DNA from: Neisseriaceae bacterium
GTDB lineage: Bacteria; Pseudomonadota; Gammaproteobacteria; Burkholderiales; Neisseriaceae
NCBI GenBank assembly: GCA_017446355.1
Contig: JAFSQZ010000028.1
Span: 1-23,380 of the forward strand
Direction of reading: 5' to 3'
DNA length: 23,380 bases
Every line of letters starts with the position of its first letter. The stretch's first letter is position 1. A program made the position numbers and the translations under genes. This document shows positions 8,769 through 15,555 of this stretch, one piece after another. The notes beneath the pieces are model-generated. The model ran no database searches. It was given only the letters and a program-made list of their open reading frames with translations, and was not told the DNA's origin.

Positions 8769-9036
8769 ATTTTGAGACTGTATTAGATAATCCAAAAAAT
8801 TGCTAACTTACATTAACTTACATCATTTACGAATACTGCCAAAATAACGCTTGTATAATTCAATCAACCCACGAACACAACATCGGTTTCTGTAATAAAT
8901 GATACTTTATTGCCTATCTCATTTTTTGTAAAACAATGCCACAGAATTAGGATTAATTTACAAAAATTTAAGCAATTATTTTGAAAAGATTTCTGTATTA
9001 CAATCTATCATAACTAATCTAATACAGTCCCAAAAT
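8769..9036. mobile_element. Decayed small insertion element or MITE with 20-bp inverted repeats
   Basis: The ends 8769-8788 (ATTTTGAGACTGTATTAGAT) and 9017-9036 are inverted repeats matching at 19 of 20 positions. The 228-base interior has no intact gene. On the minus strand, about 8825-8895 could encode RNRCCVRGLIELYKRYFGSIRK followed by a stop, with frame breaks before it, which may be the tail of a dead transposase. No clear target duplication is visible. The family is not recognised; IS5-like ends are one possibility. Confidence 0.5.
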
Positions 9037-9356
9037 CTTTAATAAAAATTTTCATACCTATTTATATCGTGATGACTATAATCTAATTTGTGTTTACATC
9101 ATCAAATTTTGTTTTCTAACAAACCTGTTGTATTGGGAATATTTAAAGTTAGGAAAAATATTTAAACATAAAAATAAATATGGTAGGTGTGTTTTAGACT
9201 GAAATATACGCTGTGTAATTTTTTATTTCATTCTATTTGAGTGCTTGGTGGATTAAAAAGCACATTCTATGACATTTCTTTGTTTAAAAACGGAGTTTTG
9301 TAAATTTTCAGCCTGCCTGAAACTTAATTTCCCTATCCTATCATTCTTCTAGTATT
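9037..9356. other. AT-rich intergenic region without a recognisable gene
   Basis: No reading frame here has a convincing start or composition. The only landmark is a mutated DUS at 9307-9321 (TTCAGCCTGCCTGAA, one change from the 15-mer). Confidence 0.5.
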
Positions 9357-9402
9357 CGCTTGCAATAGTACTATTGCAAGCGTCCTTGACAAAGGACGCT
9401 TG
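9357..9402 (+). promoter_or_regulatory. Two overlapping palindromes, possible operator around a -35 box
   Basis: 9357-9382 is a perfect 26-base palindrome (arms CGCTTGCAATAG and CTATTGCAAGCG around a central TA step). 9377-9402 is a second inverted repeat with nine-base arms (CAAGCGTCC, GGACGCTTG) around an 8-base loop. They share CAAGCG at 9377-9382, so the half-site occurs three times at exact 20-base steps (9357, 9377, 9397) in alternating orientation. The loop of the second repeat holds a perfect TTGACA (9386-9391), with TTTATA 18 bases downstream (9410-9415). As DNA this suits tandem dimeric operator sites over a promoter; as RNA the two hairpins would exclude each other. Confidence 0.6.
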
Positions 9403-9427
9403 TTGTTATTTTATATGGAATATTGAA

Positions 9428-10036
9428 ATGACTCAAAAAACACCACAATTACCAACACCAAGTATTGAAGAAGTTGAATATTATTTAAATAAATGGAAAA
9501 CATTAGATAATTATCGCTTACAAGAAAGCGCATTAAACAAACTTTTTTTCCAACTCTGTCCAAATAATTCAGATATATCAGATATCCTATTAAAAACAGC
9601 AACATTAAATGATTTTTATAGCACAAATATTTTTGCAATATACCCAGTGGCAAAACATATCCAATCTGTGTGCAATCTCGATGAACGCTTAAAAACAGGT
9701 GATGTAACTTTGGTATCTGATATACAAAAAGTAATAATTAGCGGAGTAGAAAAAAATTTTTACTCTTTTGCTTCCAAATATTGTAGCCATCATAATCCCA
9801 AAGATTATCCAATTTATGATAGTTATGTGGATAAAGTTCTTTGTTATTTTAAAAAAAATGACCACTTTGCTGTGTTTAAAACAGAAGATTTAAGGGATTA
9901 TGAAAAATTTAAAGGAATTATTATTAGTTTTAGAGAATTTTATGGTTTGGAAAAATATGATTTAAAACAAATTGACCAATATTTATGGCAATTGGGAAAA
10001 GAATATTTCTCAATAAATAAAAAAAAGAAAAATTAA
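9428..10036 (+). CDS. Orphan protein of unknown function
   Basis: 202 residues from the ATG at 9428, followed by TAA. An in-frame TTG at 9374 lies within the palindromes and is a poor candidate; if the TTGACA/TTTATA promoter is real, the transcript would start only a few bases before the ATG. There is no signal peptide or membrane helix. The most distinctive part is residues 112-134, where SFASKYCSHHNP is followed by DYPIYDSYV, and the C-terminus ends in a Lys-rich tail. I have the impression of similar segments in other uncharacterised bacterial proteins but cannot name the family. The gene is much more AT-rich than its neighbours and lies in an island between two housekeeping blocks, which suggests acquisition by transfer. 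Confidence 0.7.
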   Translation: MTQKTPQLPTPSIEEVEYYLNKWKTLDNYRLQESALNKLFFQLCPNNSDISDILLKTATLNDFYSTNIFAIYPVAKHIQSVCNLDERLKTGDVTLVSDIQKVIISGVEKNFYSFASKYCSHHNPKDYPIYDSYVDKVLCYFKKNDHFAVFKTEDLRDYEKFKGIIISFREFYGLEKYDLKQIDQYLWQLGKEYFSINKKKKN

Positions 10037-10226
10037 GTAGTTAATTTTCATAAGGTTAAAAAACACAAATTTATGTTGATATAGATAAAAAGAAATACTT
10101 TGATGGGTGATTTCTTTGTAAAACTCTGTATTTACTTAAATTTAAAATAATGTTTGAAAAACATAGGATTGTGGCGATTTCAATTTTGAAATATTTCTAT
10201 CTTTTAAAAAGTGTTTGAATAACAAA
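10037..10226. other. AT-rich intergenic region
   Basis: No gene is visible. AAAGAAAT (10089-10096) and ATTTCTTT (10110-10117) could pair but lack a following T-run, so I do not call a terminator for the orphan gene. Confidence 0.4.
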
Positions 10227-10260
10227 AAATATGCTGCCTGAATAAGTCGGCAGCATATTT
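10222..10260 (-). terminator. grpE terminator containing half a DUS
   Basis: A 12-base stem (AAATATGCTGCC 10227-10238 with 10249-10260) around a 10-base loop. On the minus strand it is followed by a T-run. The left arm and loop contain GCTGCCTGAA, a partial DUS. Confidence 0.85.
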
Positions 10261-10275
10261 GTTGAAATCTAGCTT

Positions 10276-10827
10276 TTACTCTACCACTTCTGTCGCTTTG
10301 GCAACCGTTACCATACTTGGACGCAAGACGCGGTCGTTGAGTGTGTAGCCTTTTTTTAGGACGGTAACAATGCTACCTGCTTCTTGGTCTGGACATTCTT
10401 CTTCTTTCATAGCTTGGTGTTGATGTGGGTTAAGTTTATCGCCTTTTTGAACGGGAATTTCTTTGATTTGCGTGGTTTCAAAGGCTTTGTTAAGTTCGTT
10501 GAGGGTCATACTGACACCCATTTTTAAGGCTTCAAAGTTGCCACTTTGGTCTAATAATGCCATTTCTAAATAGTCTTTTACTGTTAGCATTTCCGTAGCA
10601 AATTTTTGTGAGGCGAATTTGTGGGCGTTTTGCAATTCTTCTTGAAAGCGACGACGTAGATTTTGTTCGTTGGCAAGCTGACGAATGTCGTTTTCGGCAA
10701 CTTGTTTTTCTAATTCTTCAATGCGTTCTTGTAGTTCTTCGTAGGTGGGTGGGACGGTTTCTTGTGTTTCAACGGTGCTGTTTTCTGCTTCGTTTTCTAA
10801 TTCTGGTTGTTGTGTGTTTTCGCTCAT
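10276..10827 (-). CDS. grpE: GrpE, nucleotide exchange factor of DnaK
   Basis: 183 residues. An acidic, disordered start is followed by a long coiled coil (about residues 40-95, ELQERIEELEKQVAEND) and the C-terminal beta domain ending in KKGYTLNDRVLRPSMVTVAK, the GrpE signature. GrpE releases ADP from DnaK in the cytoplasm. The open frame allows a start 13 codons earlier (10866). MSENTQ matches Neisseria GrpE, has AAGG upstream, and leaves a normal leader after the heat-shock-like promoter, whereas 10866 would lie about six bases from the predicted transcript start. No dnaK or dnaJ is in the window. Confidence 0.94.
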   Translation of the reverse strand: MSENTQQPELENEAENSTVETQETVPPTYEELQERIEELEKQVAENDIRQLANEQNLRRRFQEELQNAHKFASQKFATEMLTVKDYLEMALLDQSGNFEALKMGVSMTLNELNKAFETTQIKEIPVQKGDKLNPHQHQAMKEEECPDQEAGSIVTVLKKGYTLNDRVLRPSMVTVAKATEVVE

Positions 10828-10878
10828 GGTTGATTTACCTTTTTTGAATGGATTGTGAAATTTCATAATGGTATCTAG

Positions 10879-10904
10879 TTTAGGGCAAATTGTTGTTTTT
10901 CAAG
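10879..10904 (-). promoter_or_regulatory. Heat-shock (RpoH-like) promoter of grpE
   Basis: On the minus strand, CTTGAAA (10898-10904) and CCCTAAA (10879-10885) are 12 bases apart. This resembles the sigma32 pattern CTTGAAA and CCCCATnT. The placement fits grpE, a classic heat-shock gene. A DUS lies three bases upstream of the -35 box. Confidence 0.6.
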
Positions 10905-10906
10905 AG

Positions 10907-10921
10907 TTCAGGCAGCCTGAA
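10907..10921. repeat. DNA uptake sequence forming the trhP stop codon
   Basis: TTCAGGCAGCCTGAA on the plus strand. Read on the minus strand it encodes the last residues of trhP (IQAA) and supplies its TGA at 10908-10910. Confidence 0.9.
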
Positions 10922-12272
10922 TAATGCGGGCAACCAGTGCTTTGTCTTTTCCTTGCATATTGGGAATTTGTACTTGAATACCGTTTCCTGCTGCAACGTC
11001 AATGGCTTTGCCTTTTCTTTGCATTTGGGTTAACTGAATGATTTGGTTGCCATTGGGGTGAATAATTTCAAGACTGTCACCCACTGCAAAACGGTTTTTT
11101 ACGTCTATGGTCGCCCAACCTTGCTCGTCTACGCTGATGATTTGTCCAACGTATTGACTTTGTTTGGCAATAGAATGACCGTATAAGTAGTTTTGATAGT
11201 CTTGGGTTTGGTGGCGTTCTAAAAAACCTGTGGTGTAGCCACGATTGGCTAAACCTTCTAATTCGGCGAGTAAGCTGTAATCAAAAGGTTTACCTGCTAT
11301 GGCATCGTCAATGGCTTTGCGATAGGCTTGCGCAACGCGTGCAACGTAATAAATGGATTTTGTGCGTCCTTCTACTTTTAAGCTGTCTATGCCTATTTTA
11401 ATCAGTTGACTGATTTTTTCAATGGCACGTAGGTCTTTGGAGTTCATAATGTACGTGCCGTGTTCGTCTTCCATAATGGGCATAAATTCGTTGGGGCGAT
11501 TGGCTTCTTCAATTAGGAAAACTTTGTTTGCCATTGGGTGGCGTTGTTGTCCGTTGATGCCTTCAAAGCTCGCATCGGCGTTGTATTGGGCTGCCTGAAA
11601 GTTAAAATCTTTGAGTAAACGAACATCGCCCATTTCGTCTGTATTGGTGTCGTGAACTTTGTAATCCCAACGACAAGAGTTGGTACACGTGCCTTGATTG
11701 GGGTCGCGGTGATTGAAATAACCTGATAATAGACAGCGACCAGAATAGGCGATACATAATGCGCCGTGTACAAAAACTTCTAATTCTATATCTGGGCATT
11801 CTTGACGAATTTCAGCAATTTCGTCTAGCGATAGTTCACGCGATAGAATAATGCGTTCTACCCCTATTTTTTGCCAAAATTTTACGCTCCAATAATTGGT
11901 GGTGTTGGCTTGAACCGATAAGTGCAAGGGCATTTCTGGGTATTTTTCGCGAACTTGCATCATTAAACCAGGGTCGGCCATAATCAGCGCATCAGGCTGC
12001 ATTGCAACCAATGGTGCAATGTCTTGATGAAAGGTTTTGAGTTTACTGTTGTGCGGTAGTGTGTTAACCGCTAAAAAGAATTTTTTACCACGTTGATGTG
12101 CTTCGCTAATGCCTTGTTGCAAAATATCCAATTTGGCAAATTCATTGTTTCGCGCACGCAAAGAATAACGTGGTGAACCTGCGTAAACCGCGTCTGCACC
12201 ATAATCAAATGCTGCGCGCATACGCTCTAAACCACCAGCAGGTAATAATAATTCAGGAGATTTTATGGTCAT
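10908..12272 (-). CDS. trhP: TrhP (YegQ), U32-family tRNA hydroxylation protein
   Basis: 454 residues, the length of E. coli TrhP (453). The U32 core begins with ELLLPAGGLERMRAAFDYGADAVY. The family signature is ELEVFVHGALCIAYSGRCLLSGY (residues 164-185). C173, C180, C196 and C200 are candidate iron-sulfur ligands. The C-terminal beta domain is at about 375-454. TrhP takes part in 5-hydroxyuridine formation at tRNA position 34. Older annotations call this family collagenase-like proteases, which is misleading. No strong ribosome site precedes the ATG. The C-terminus and stop lie within a DUS. The gene is upstream of grpE on the same strand, but grpE has its own promoter. Confidence 0.9.
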   Translation of the reverse strand: MTIKSPELLLPAGGLERMRAAFDYGADAVYAGSPRYSLRARNNEFAKLDILQQGISEAHQRGKKFFLAVNTLPHNSKLKTFHQDIAPLVAMQPDALIMADPGLMMQVREKYPEMPLHLSVQANTTNYWSVKFWQKIGVERIILSRELSLDEIAEIRQECPDIELEVFVHGALCIAYSGRCLLSGYFNHRDPNQGTCTNSCRWDYKVHDTNTDEMGDVRLLKDFNFQAAQYNADASFEGINGQQRHPMANKVFLIEEANRPNEFMPIMEDEHGTYIMNSKDLRAIEKISQLIKIGIDSLKVEGRTKSIYYVARVAQAYRKAIDDAIAGKPFDYSLLAELEGLANRGYTTGFLERHQTQDYQNYLYGHSIAKQSQYVGQIISVDEQGWATIDVKNRFAVGDSLEIIHPNGNQIIQLTQMQRKGKAIDVAAGNGIQVQIPNMQGKDKALVARIIQAA

Positions 12273-12299
12273 TTTGTATACATTTAAATCAACATAAAA

Positions 12300-12328
12300 T
12301 TCAGGCTGCCTGAAAAATGCAGCCTGAA
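12300..12328 (-). terminator. Terminator of the thioredoxin-like gene, made from one and a half DUS
   Basis: TTCAGGCTGC (12300-12309) pairs with GCAGCCTGAA (12319-12328) around a 9-base loop. On the minus strand the stem is followed by TTTTATG. A full DUS occupies 12300-12314. It lies 62 bases past the stop of the gene at 12391. Confidence 0.7.
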
Positions 12329-12390
12329 TAAGAAAAGACGAAGTATAGTCTTTTTTGGTTTTTTATTCAAGAAATCAAGATATTAAGTGC

Positions 12391-12861
12391 TTATGGACAG
12401 GATTTTTTAAGTTGTGTAATGGTTTGATTTAACAAGGTTTCGTCCACTTTTCCCAGCAAAGCTTGTTCTTTATGACATTTTGGCAAACGCACCACAGTGT
12501 ATGGCAATGCACCGATTTTGTTGCCGAATGTTTTCATCATAGAACGACTGTCTTTACCTGTATAAAGCCATATGGGGTAACGTACAGGTGTTTGCTTTAA
12601 AAATTTGCGGACATTTTGTTCGTTATCAATTGCGATGCCTATCATTTGTACCTTTTGTTTTTTGCCTGTTTTTTGATACCAACGGCTCATTTCAGGCATT
12701 TCTTGGCGACAAGGTAGGCAATAAGTTGCCCAAAAACTAATCACTTGTACGGTGTTTTGGTTAGATAGGGTTTGTGGTTTGTTATCAGGAAATGACACAA
12801 AATCACTTGCCCAAGTTGGTAAACTAAACAAACCCAGTATCAATAATTTGACTAAACGCAT
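12391..12861 (-). CDS. Exported thioredoxin-like (TlpA/ResA-type) protein
   Basis: 156 residues. A signal peptide (MRLVKLLILGLFSLPTWA, cleavage likely after residue 18) sends it to the periplasm. The redox site is WATYCLPC with C48 and C51, and the cis-proline is P120 in GALPYTVV. Two further cysteines (C129, C155) lie outside the active site and could form a structural disulfide. TlpA-type proteins usually reduce apocytochromes or other periplasmic thiols; the partner here is unknown. The gene stands alone between trhP and the intergenic region, with its own promoter and terminator. The ribosome site (GG about nine bases upstream) is weak. Confidence 0.85.
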   Translation of the reverse strand: MRLVKLLILGLFSLPTWASDFVSFPDNKPQTLSNQNTVQVISFWATYCLPCRQEMPEMSRWYQKTGKKQKVQMIGIAIDNEQNVRKFLKQTPVRYPIWLYTGKDSRSMMKTFGNKIGALPYTVVRLPKCHKEQALLGKVDETLLNQTITQLKKSCP

Positions 12862-12893
12862 ATTTTTTTACCGTTAAATAAATAAACGAGATA

Positions 12894-12923
12894 ATCATAT
12901 CATTCAGGCTGCCTGAAAGTCAT
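12894..12923 (-). promoter_or_regulatory. Candidate promoter of the thioredoxin-like gene, DUS as spacer
   Basis: On the minus strand, ATGACT (12918-12923) and TATGAT (12894-12899) are 18 bases apart. The DUS 12903-12917 fills almost the whole spacer and touches the -35 box. Confidence 0.5.
12903..12917. repeat. DNA uptake sequence
   Basis: TTCAGGCTGCCTGAA between the -35 and -10 boxes of the promoter proposed at 12894-12923. Confidence 0.9.
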
Positions 12924-13100
12924 TGTTCATTATTGTTTTTTGCGCATTTTTACTTGATTTGCTCATTTTGTTACACTAAACAATAAAGTGAGATTCTTTG
13001 GTATGCTGTGTTGTGTGCAGAATGATGCGACGGTAATTTTTCTAAAACAGTTCAAAAATGTGATGCTCTTCTTTACCCATAGTTTTCATTTTTGCTTACT

Positions 13101-13115
13101 TTCAGGCAGCCTGAA
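13101..13115. repeat. DNA uptake sequence
   Basis: TTCAGGCAGCCTGAA, the first of two copies in the same orientation that bracket the candidate small RNA. Confidence 0.9.
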
Positions 13116-13131
13116 AATCTATACAAGTCTG

Positions 13132-13198
13132 TTCTTTGTGGTGTAGAGATTACCACGACTTGAAAGGTGTTCAAGTCTTGCAATAACAGCAAGTTTTT
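13132..13198 (+). ncRNA. Candidate small structured RNA with three stem-loops
   Basis: Three hairpins follow each other almost without gaps. GTGGT 13138-13142 pairs with ACCAC 13152-13156. GACTTGAA 13157-13164 pairs with TTCAAGTC 13170-13177 around a 5-base loop. CTTGC 13177-13181 pairs with GCAAG 13189-13193 and is followed by TTTTT, like an intrinsic terminator. A TATACA -10 (13120-13125) lies at a suitable distance, although its -35 (TTACTT) is poor. No protein frame fits. Length, three-hairpin layout and T-tail suit an Hfq-type regulatory RNA. The 3' end is an estimate, and the strand rests on the T-run. Confidence 0.45.
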
Positions 13199-13211
13199 CA
13201 GGCAGCCTGAA
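13197..13211. repeat. DNA uptake sequence
   Basis: TTCAGGCAGCCTGAA directly after the T-run of the small-RNA candidate and 26 bases past the pglL stop. Confidence 0.9.
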
Positions 13212-13236
13212 ATGATTAAGTTTTGTAAAAAATAAG

Positions 13237-15069
13237 CTATTTTTTTTCGTTTTCAATGTTTTTTTCAATACATTGAACGGGTAATTTCAATTGTGTAGAC
13301 AGCGTGTGGCAATACGTCCGATAGTCTTCATATAAAACATCATAAGAAGGGTGTGTAACAATTGCTGAACCATAAGCATTGATTTTTGTTGGATAATATT
13401 GATATATTTTTTGCATCCATTCTTTTGCTTCTTTTTCTCGCCCTGTTCTTGCGGCAATCAAGCTCCATTTATAGGCATTGGCATAGGGGCGGAATTTCAT
13501 TGCTTGTGATGCTTCACTTGCCCATTCTGGCAGATGTTTATCTTTGGGTTCAAAAAAAGGCATCAGTTCAAATTGTGCGTAATAACGCAACATAGGTTCG
13601 GTTTTGGCAATGTATACCAATTCAACAATGTCTTTTGTTTCTTGTTCAATTGAGGTGTCATTGCTGTTGGTAATCACGGCTAAACGATGATAAACAAAAC
13701 CTAAACGAATAATGCCCACCATTATCACCAGCACGCCTGCCAATACCCCCCATTTTTGCCAAGCTTTTAAAGCAGGTAAACGCTCTTGTTGCGATACTTG
13801 TGGCGCAAAACCCATAATCAATGCAAATACGCTTAAAAAATAAACATACCACAAAGGATATTCTAAAAGACTGTGTACCAATGAAACGGTGAGTAAAGCA
13901 AGAATAAACAAACCTGTTTGATTGTTTTCACGTTTCAGGCAGCCTGAAACAGAAAGTAATAAGCCTACTAATACCAAGAAAGTACCCACCAAACCCATTT
14001 CCGCCAATAAATTTAATACAGAATTATGGCTGTGTGTAAACAACACATCTCCTTCATAAGGACGAAAACCGATTTGATAAACATTGGTTAAAAAACCTTG
14101 TAAAGAGTAACTGTTCCAGCCGTGTCCGAAAAATGGCGCGGATAGAAAAACTTGCCAAGCTTTTTGCCATTCGTAACTGCGACCTGAATTGCCAAAAGTT
14201 GAATTGCCTATGCGTTCTACTGCACTGTTTACATCGCTTTGAAACAAGGACAATAATGGGTCCAGTGCAAATTGAAGCAGTAATACCATCATTACTGCAC
14301 CGAAGAAAGCTATTGTTGTGCGACTACGCAAGCTGCCTGAAAGTATGCCGACCAATGGCAACAATAAAACAATCGCTAATACATAAGCCAATATGGTGCG
14401 TGAACCTGTTAATGCCATCACTGAAGCAAAAAAAGCAATCAATACAGCACAAAACCAAACCGATAAACGACGTTGCGCCCCTAGCCAAGCGACAGCTAAA
14501 ACACCCCACATCAAATAATGTCCCAAGTGGTTGCGCTGTGCCAATTGTCCTTCCACAACACCTTTATGGTATACCAATAAACCTGAAAAATGCGTTGCCA
14601 AACCTGTGTATTGCAACCAACCAATCACGCTTTGTAAAAAACAGCCAATCAATAAAGCAAATGCCAATAATGATAATGCTTTCTCCAAGCCTAAACGCTC
14701 TACCCAGCTTTGCACTGCCCACGTTCCTAGCCCCATTATCACAAATGACCACGCAGCCATATCGCTTAATCCGACGTAATCCAAATGCATCACGCGTGCT
14801 TGTACTGCCCAAAAAACCGCTAATATCCAAAAATACCAACTTGCACGAGGAATTGCTGCTTTCAGGCTGCCTGTAAAAAGCGTTATCAACACCAGCAATA
14901 ATACGCCTATCAAAGAAATGCTTTCTATATAAAAGCTATTCAGTGGTTCCACACGCCAAGTGGATAAAAAAGGTAACACAACGACCAATAATAAACCTAT
15001 CCAAAAAGGGAAAGAGTTTTTGTTAAACAAATCTTTGGTGCGCAACCCAATTATCTTTTGCAAGCCCAT
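13237..15069 (-). CDS. pglL: PglL-type O-oligosaccharyltransferase
   Basis: 610 residues, near the length of meningococcal PglL (604). About 12 membrane helices lie in residues 20-460, followed by a soluble C-terminal domain. Family motifs include QRNHLGHY (178-185), GHGWNSY (315-321), THSHNSVLNLLAEMG (345-359, with H348 at the place of the essential His) and HSLLEYPLWY (399-408). The enzyme moves lipid-linked glycans to Ser or Thr of periplasmic proteins such as pilin. WaaL O-antigen ligases share the Wzy_C fold, but these motifs favour PglL. A DUS within the gene encodes SGCLK (about 375-379) in a loop. It follows hisE by 33 bases and may share its transcript. No other pgl glycan genes are in the window. 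Confidence 0.88.
   Translation of the reverse strand: MGLQKIIGLRTKDLFNKNSFPFWIGLLLVVVLPFLSTWRVEPLNSFYIESISLIGVLLLVLITLFTGSLKAAIPRASWYFWILAVFWAVQARVMHLDYVGLSDMAAWSFVIMGLGTWAVQSWVERLGLEKALSLLAFALLIGCFLQSVIGWLQYTGLATHFSGLLVYHKGVVEGQLAQRNHLGHYLMWGVLAVAWLGAQRRLSVWFCAVLIAFFASVMALTGSRTILAYVLAIVLLLPLVGILSGSLRSRTTIAFFGAVMMVLLLQFALDPLLSLFQSDVNSAVERIGNSTFGNSGRSYEWQKAWQVFLSAPFFGHGWNSYSLQGFLTNVYQIGFRPYEGDVLFTHSHNSVLNLLAEMGLVGTFLVLVGLLLSVSGCLKRENNQTGLFILALLTVSLVHSLLEYPLWYVYFLSVFALIMGFAPQVSQQERLPALKAWQKWGVLAGVLVIMVGIIRLGFVYHRLAVITNSNDTSIEQETKDIVELVYIAKTEPMLRYYAQFELMPFFEPKDKHLPEWASEASQAMKFRPYANAYKWSLIAARTGREKEAKEWMQKIYQYYPTKINAYGSAIVTHPSYDVLYEDYRTYCHTLSTQLKLPVQCIEKNIENEKK
13934..13948. repeat. DNA uptake sequence inside pglL
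   Basis: TTCAGGCAGCCTGAA; translated on the minus strand it gives SGCLK between two membrane helices. Confidence 0.9.
14861..14873 (-). repeat. One-sided DNA uptake sequence inside pglL
   Basis: TTCAGGCTGCCTG, a full 12-mer only when read AGGCAGCCTGAA on the minus strand. It encodes GSLK near residue 68. It is the only asymmetric copy here that favours this reading. Confidence 0.7.
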
Positions 15070-15102
15070 TATTTATCTTTCTTTCAAATCATTTCAATTG
15101 TT

Positions 15103-15420
15103 TTATTCTTGACGCGCTTTTTTTTCTGCCAAGCCAGACAAACCTTGTCGCCGTGCTAATTCTTGCAACACATCTTCGGCACGTAAATTGTGGTGAGTCA
15201 ACAAAATCATACTGTGAAACCACAAATCTGCCACTTCATAAACCAAATGTGCCTGATCACCGTCTTTGGAAGCCATCAATACTTCACCTGCTTCTTCAAT
15301 TACTTTTTTCAAGATTTTATCTTGGCCTTTATGCAATAGTTGCGCAGTGTATGACTCATCAGGACTGGCTGAACGACGCGCTTCTAAAGTATCTTGAATG
15401 GCACTTAACACATCAGACAT
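15103..15420 (-). CDS. hisE: Phosphoribosyl-ATP pyrophosphatase
   Basis: 105 residues, a stand-alone HisE not fused to HisI. It hydrolyses phosphoribosyl-ATP to phosphoribosyl-AMP and pyrophosphate, the second step of histidine synthesis. The metal-binding EEAGE (E42, E43, E46) and the later E62/D65 pair in YEVADLWFH are present. The start MSDVLS at 15420 has AAGGGA about seven bases upstream; the open frame goes six codons further without a better site. No other his gene is near. Confidence 0.94.
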   Translation of the reverse strand: MSDVLSAIQDTLEARRSASPDESYTAQLLHKGQDKILKKVIEEAGEVLMASKDGDQAHLVYEVADLWFHSMILLTHHNLRAEDVLQELARRQGLSGLAEKKARQE

Positions 15421-15449
15421 TTTGGTTTCCCTTAACAAAAGCTTTAATT

Positions 15450-15479
15450 TTATTACAAAATTCGCTTTTTTGCTGTAAA
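15450..15479 (-). promoter_or_regulatory. Weak candidate promoter of hisE
   Basis: On the minus strand, TTTACA (15474-15479) and TAATAA (15450-15455) are 18 bases apart, after the ackA terminator and 30 bases before the hisE ATG. Confidence 0.35.
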
Positions 15480-15503
15480 ACCCTATTTTTTAAAAAAGAA
15501 ACT

Positions 15504-15535
15504 AAAAAAACCGTTTCTTTTCAAAGAAACGGTTT
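15504..15535 (-). terminator. ackA terminator
   Basis: A 12-base stem (AAACCGTTTCTT 15508-15519 with 15524-15535) and a 4-base loop, followed by a T-run on the minus strand, 20 bases past the ackA stop. Confidence 0.9.
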
Positions 15536-15555
15536 GATGACATTTGATTTAAATT

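Noticed and set aside
9374..9427. TTG start that would extend the orphan protein by 18 residues
   Set aside because: It falls inside the palindromes, has no ribosome site and adds a segment unlike the rest of the protein.
10828..10866. Longer GrpE start (MKFHNPFKKG)
   Set aside because: No ribosome site, and it would be about six bases from the predicted heat-shock transcript start; Neisseria GrpE begins like MSENTQ.
12391..12861. Naming the thioredoxin-like gene tlpA, resA or dsbE
   Set aside because: The CLPC site and signal peptide support the fold and location, but no cytochrome-maturation neighbours decide between the subfamilies.
13101..13211. Two direct 15-base repeats flanking 81 bases, resembling a minimal CRISPR unit
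   Set aside because: The repeats are ordinary DUS copies found throughout the window, and there are only two.
14133..14876. 247-codon + strand frame
   Set aside because: It lies entirely antisense to pglL, which has clear family motifs; the translation is low-complexity and unlike any protein.
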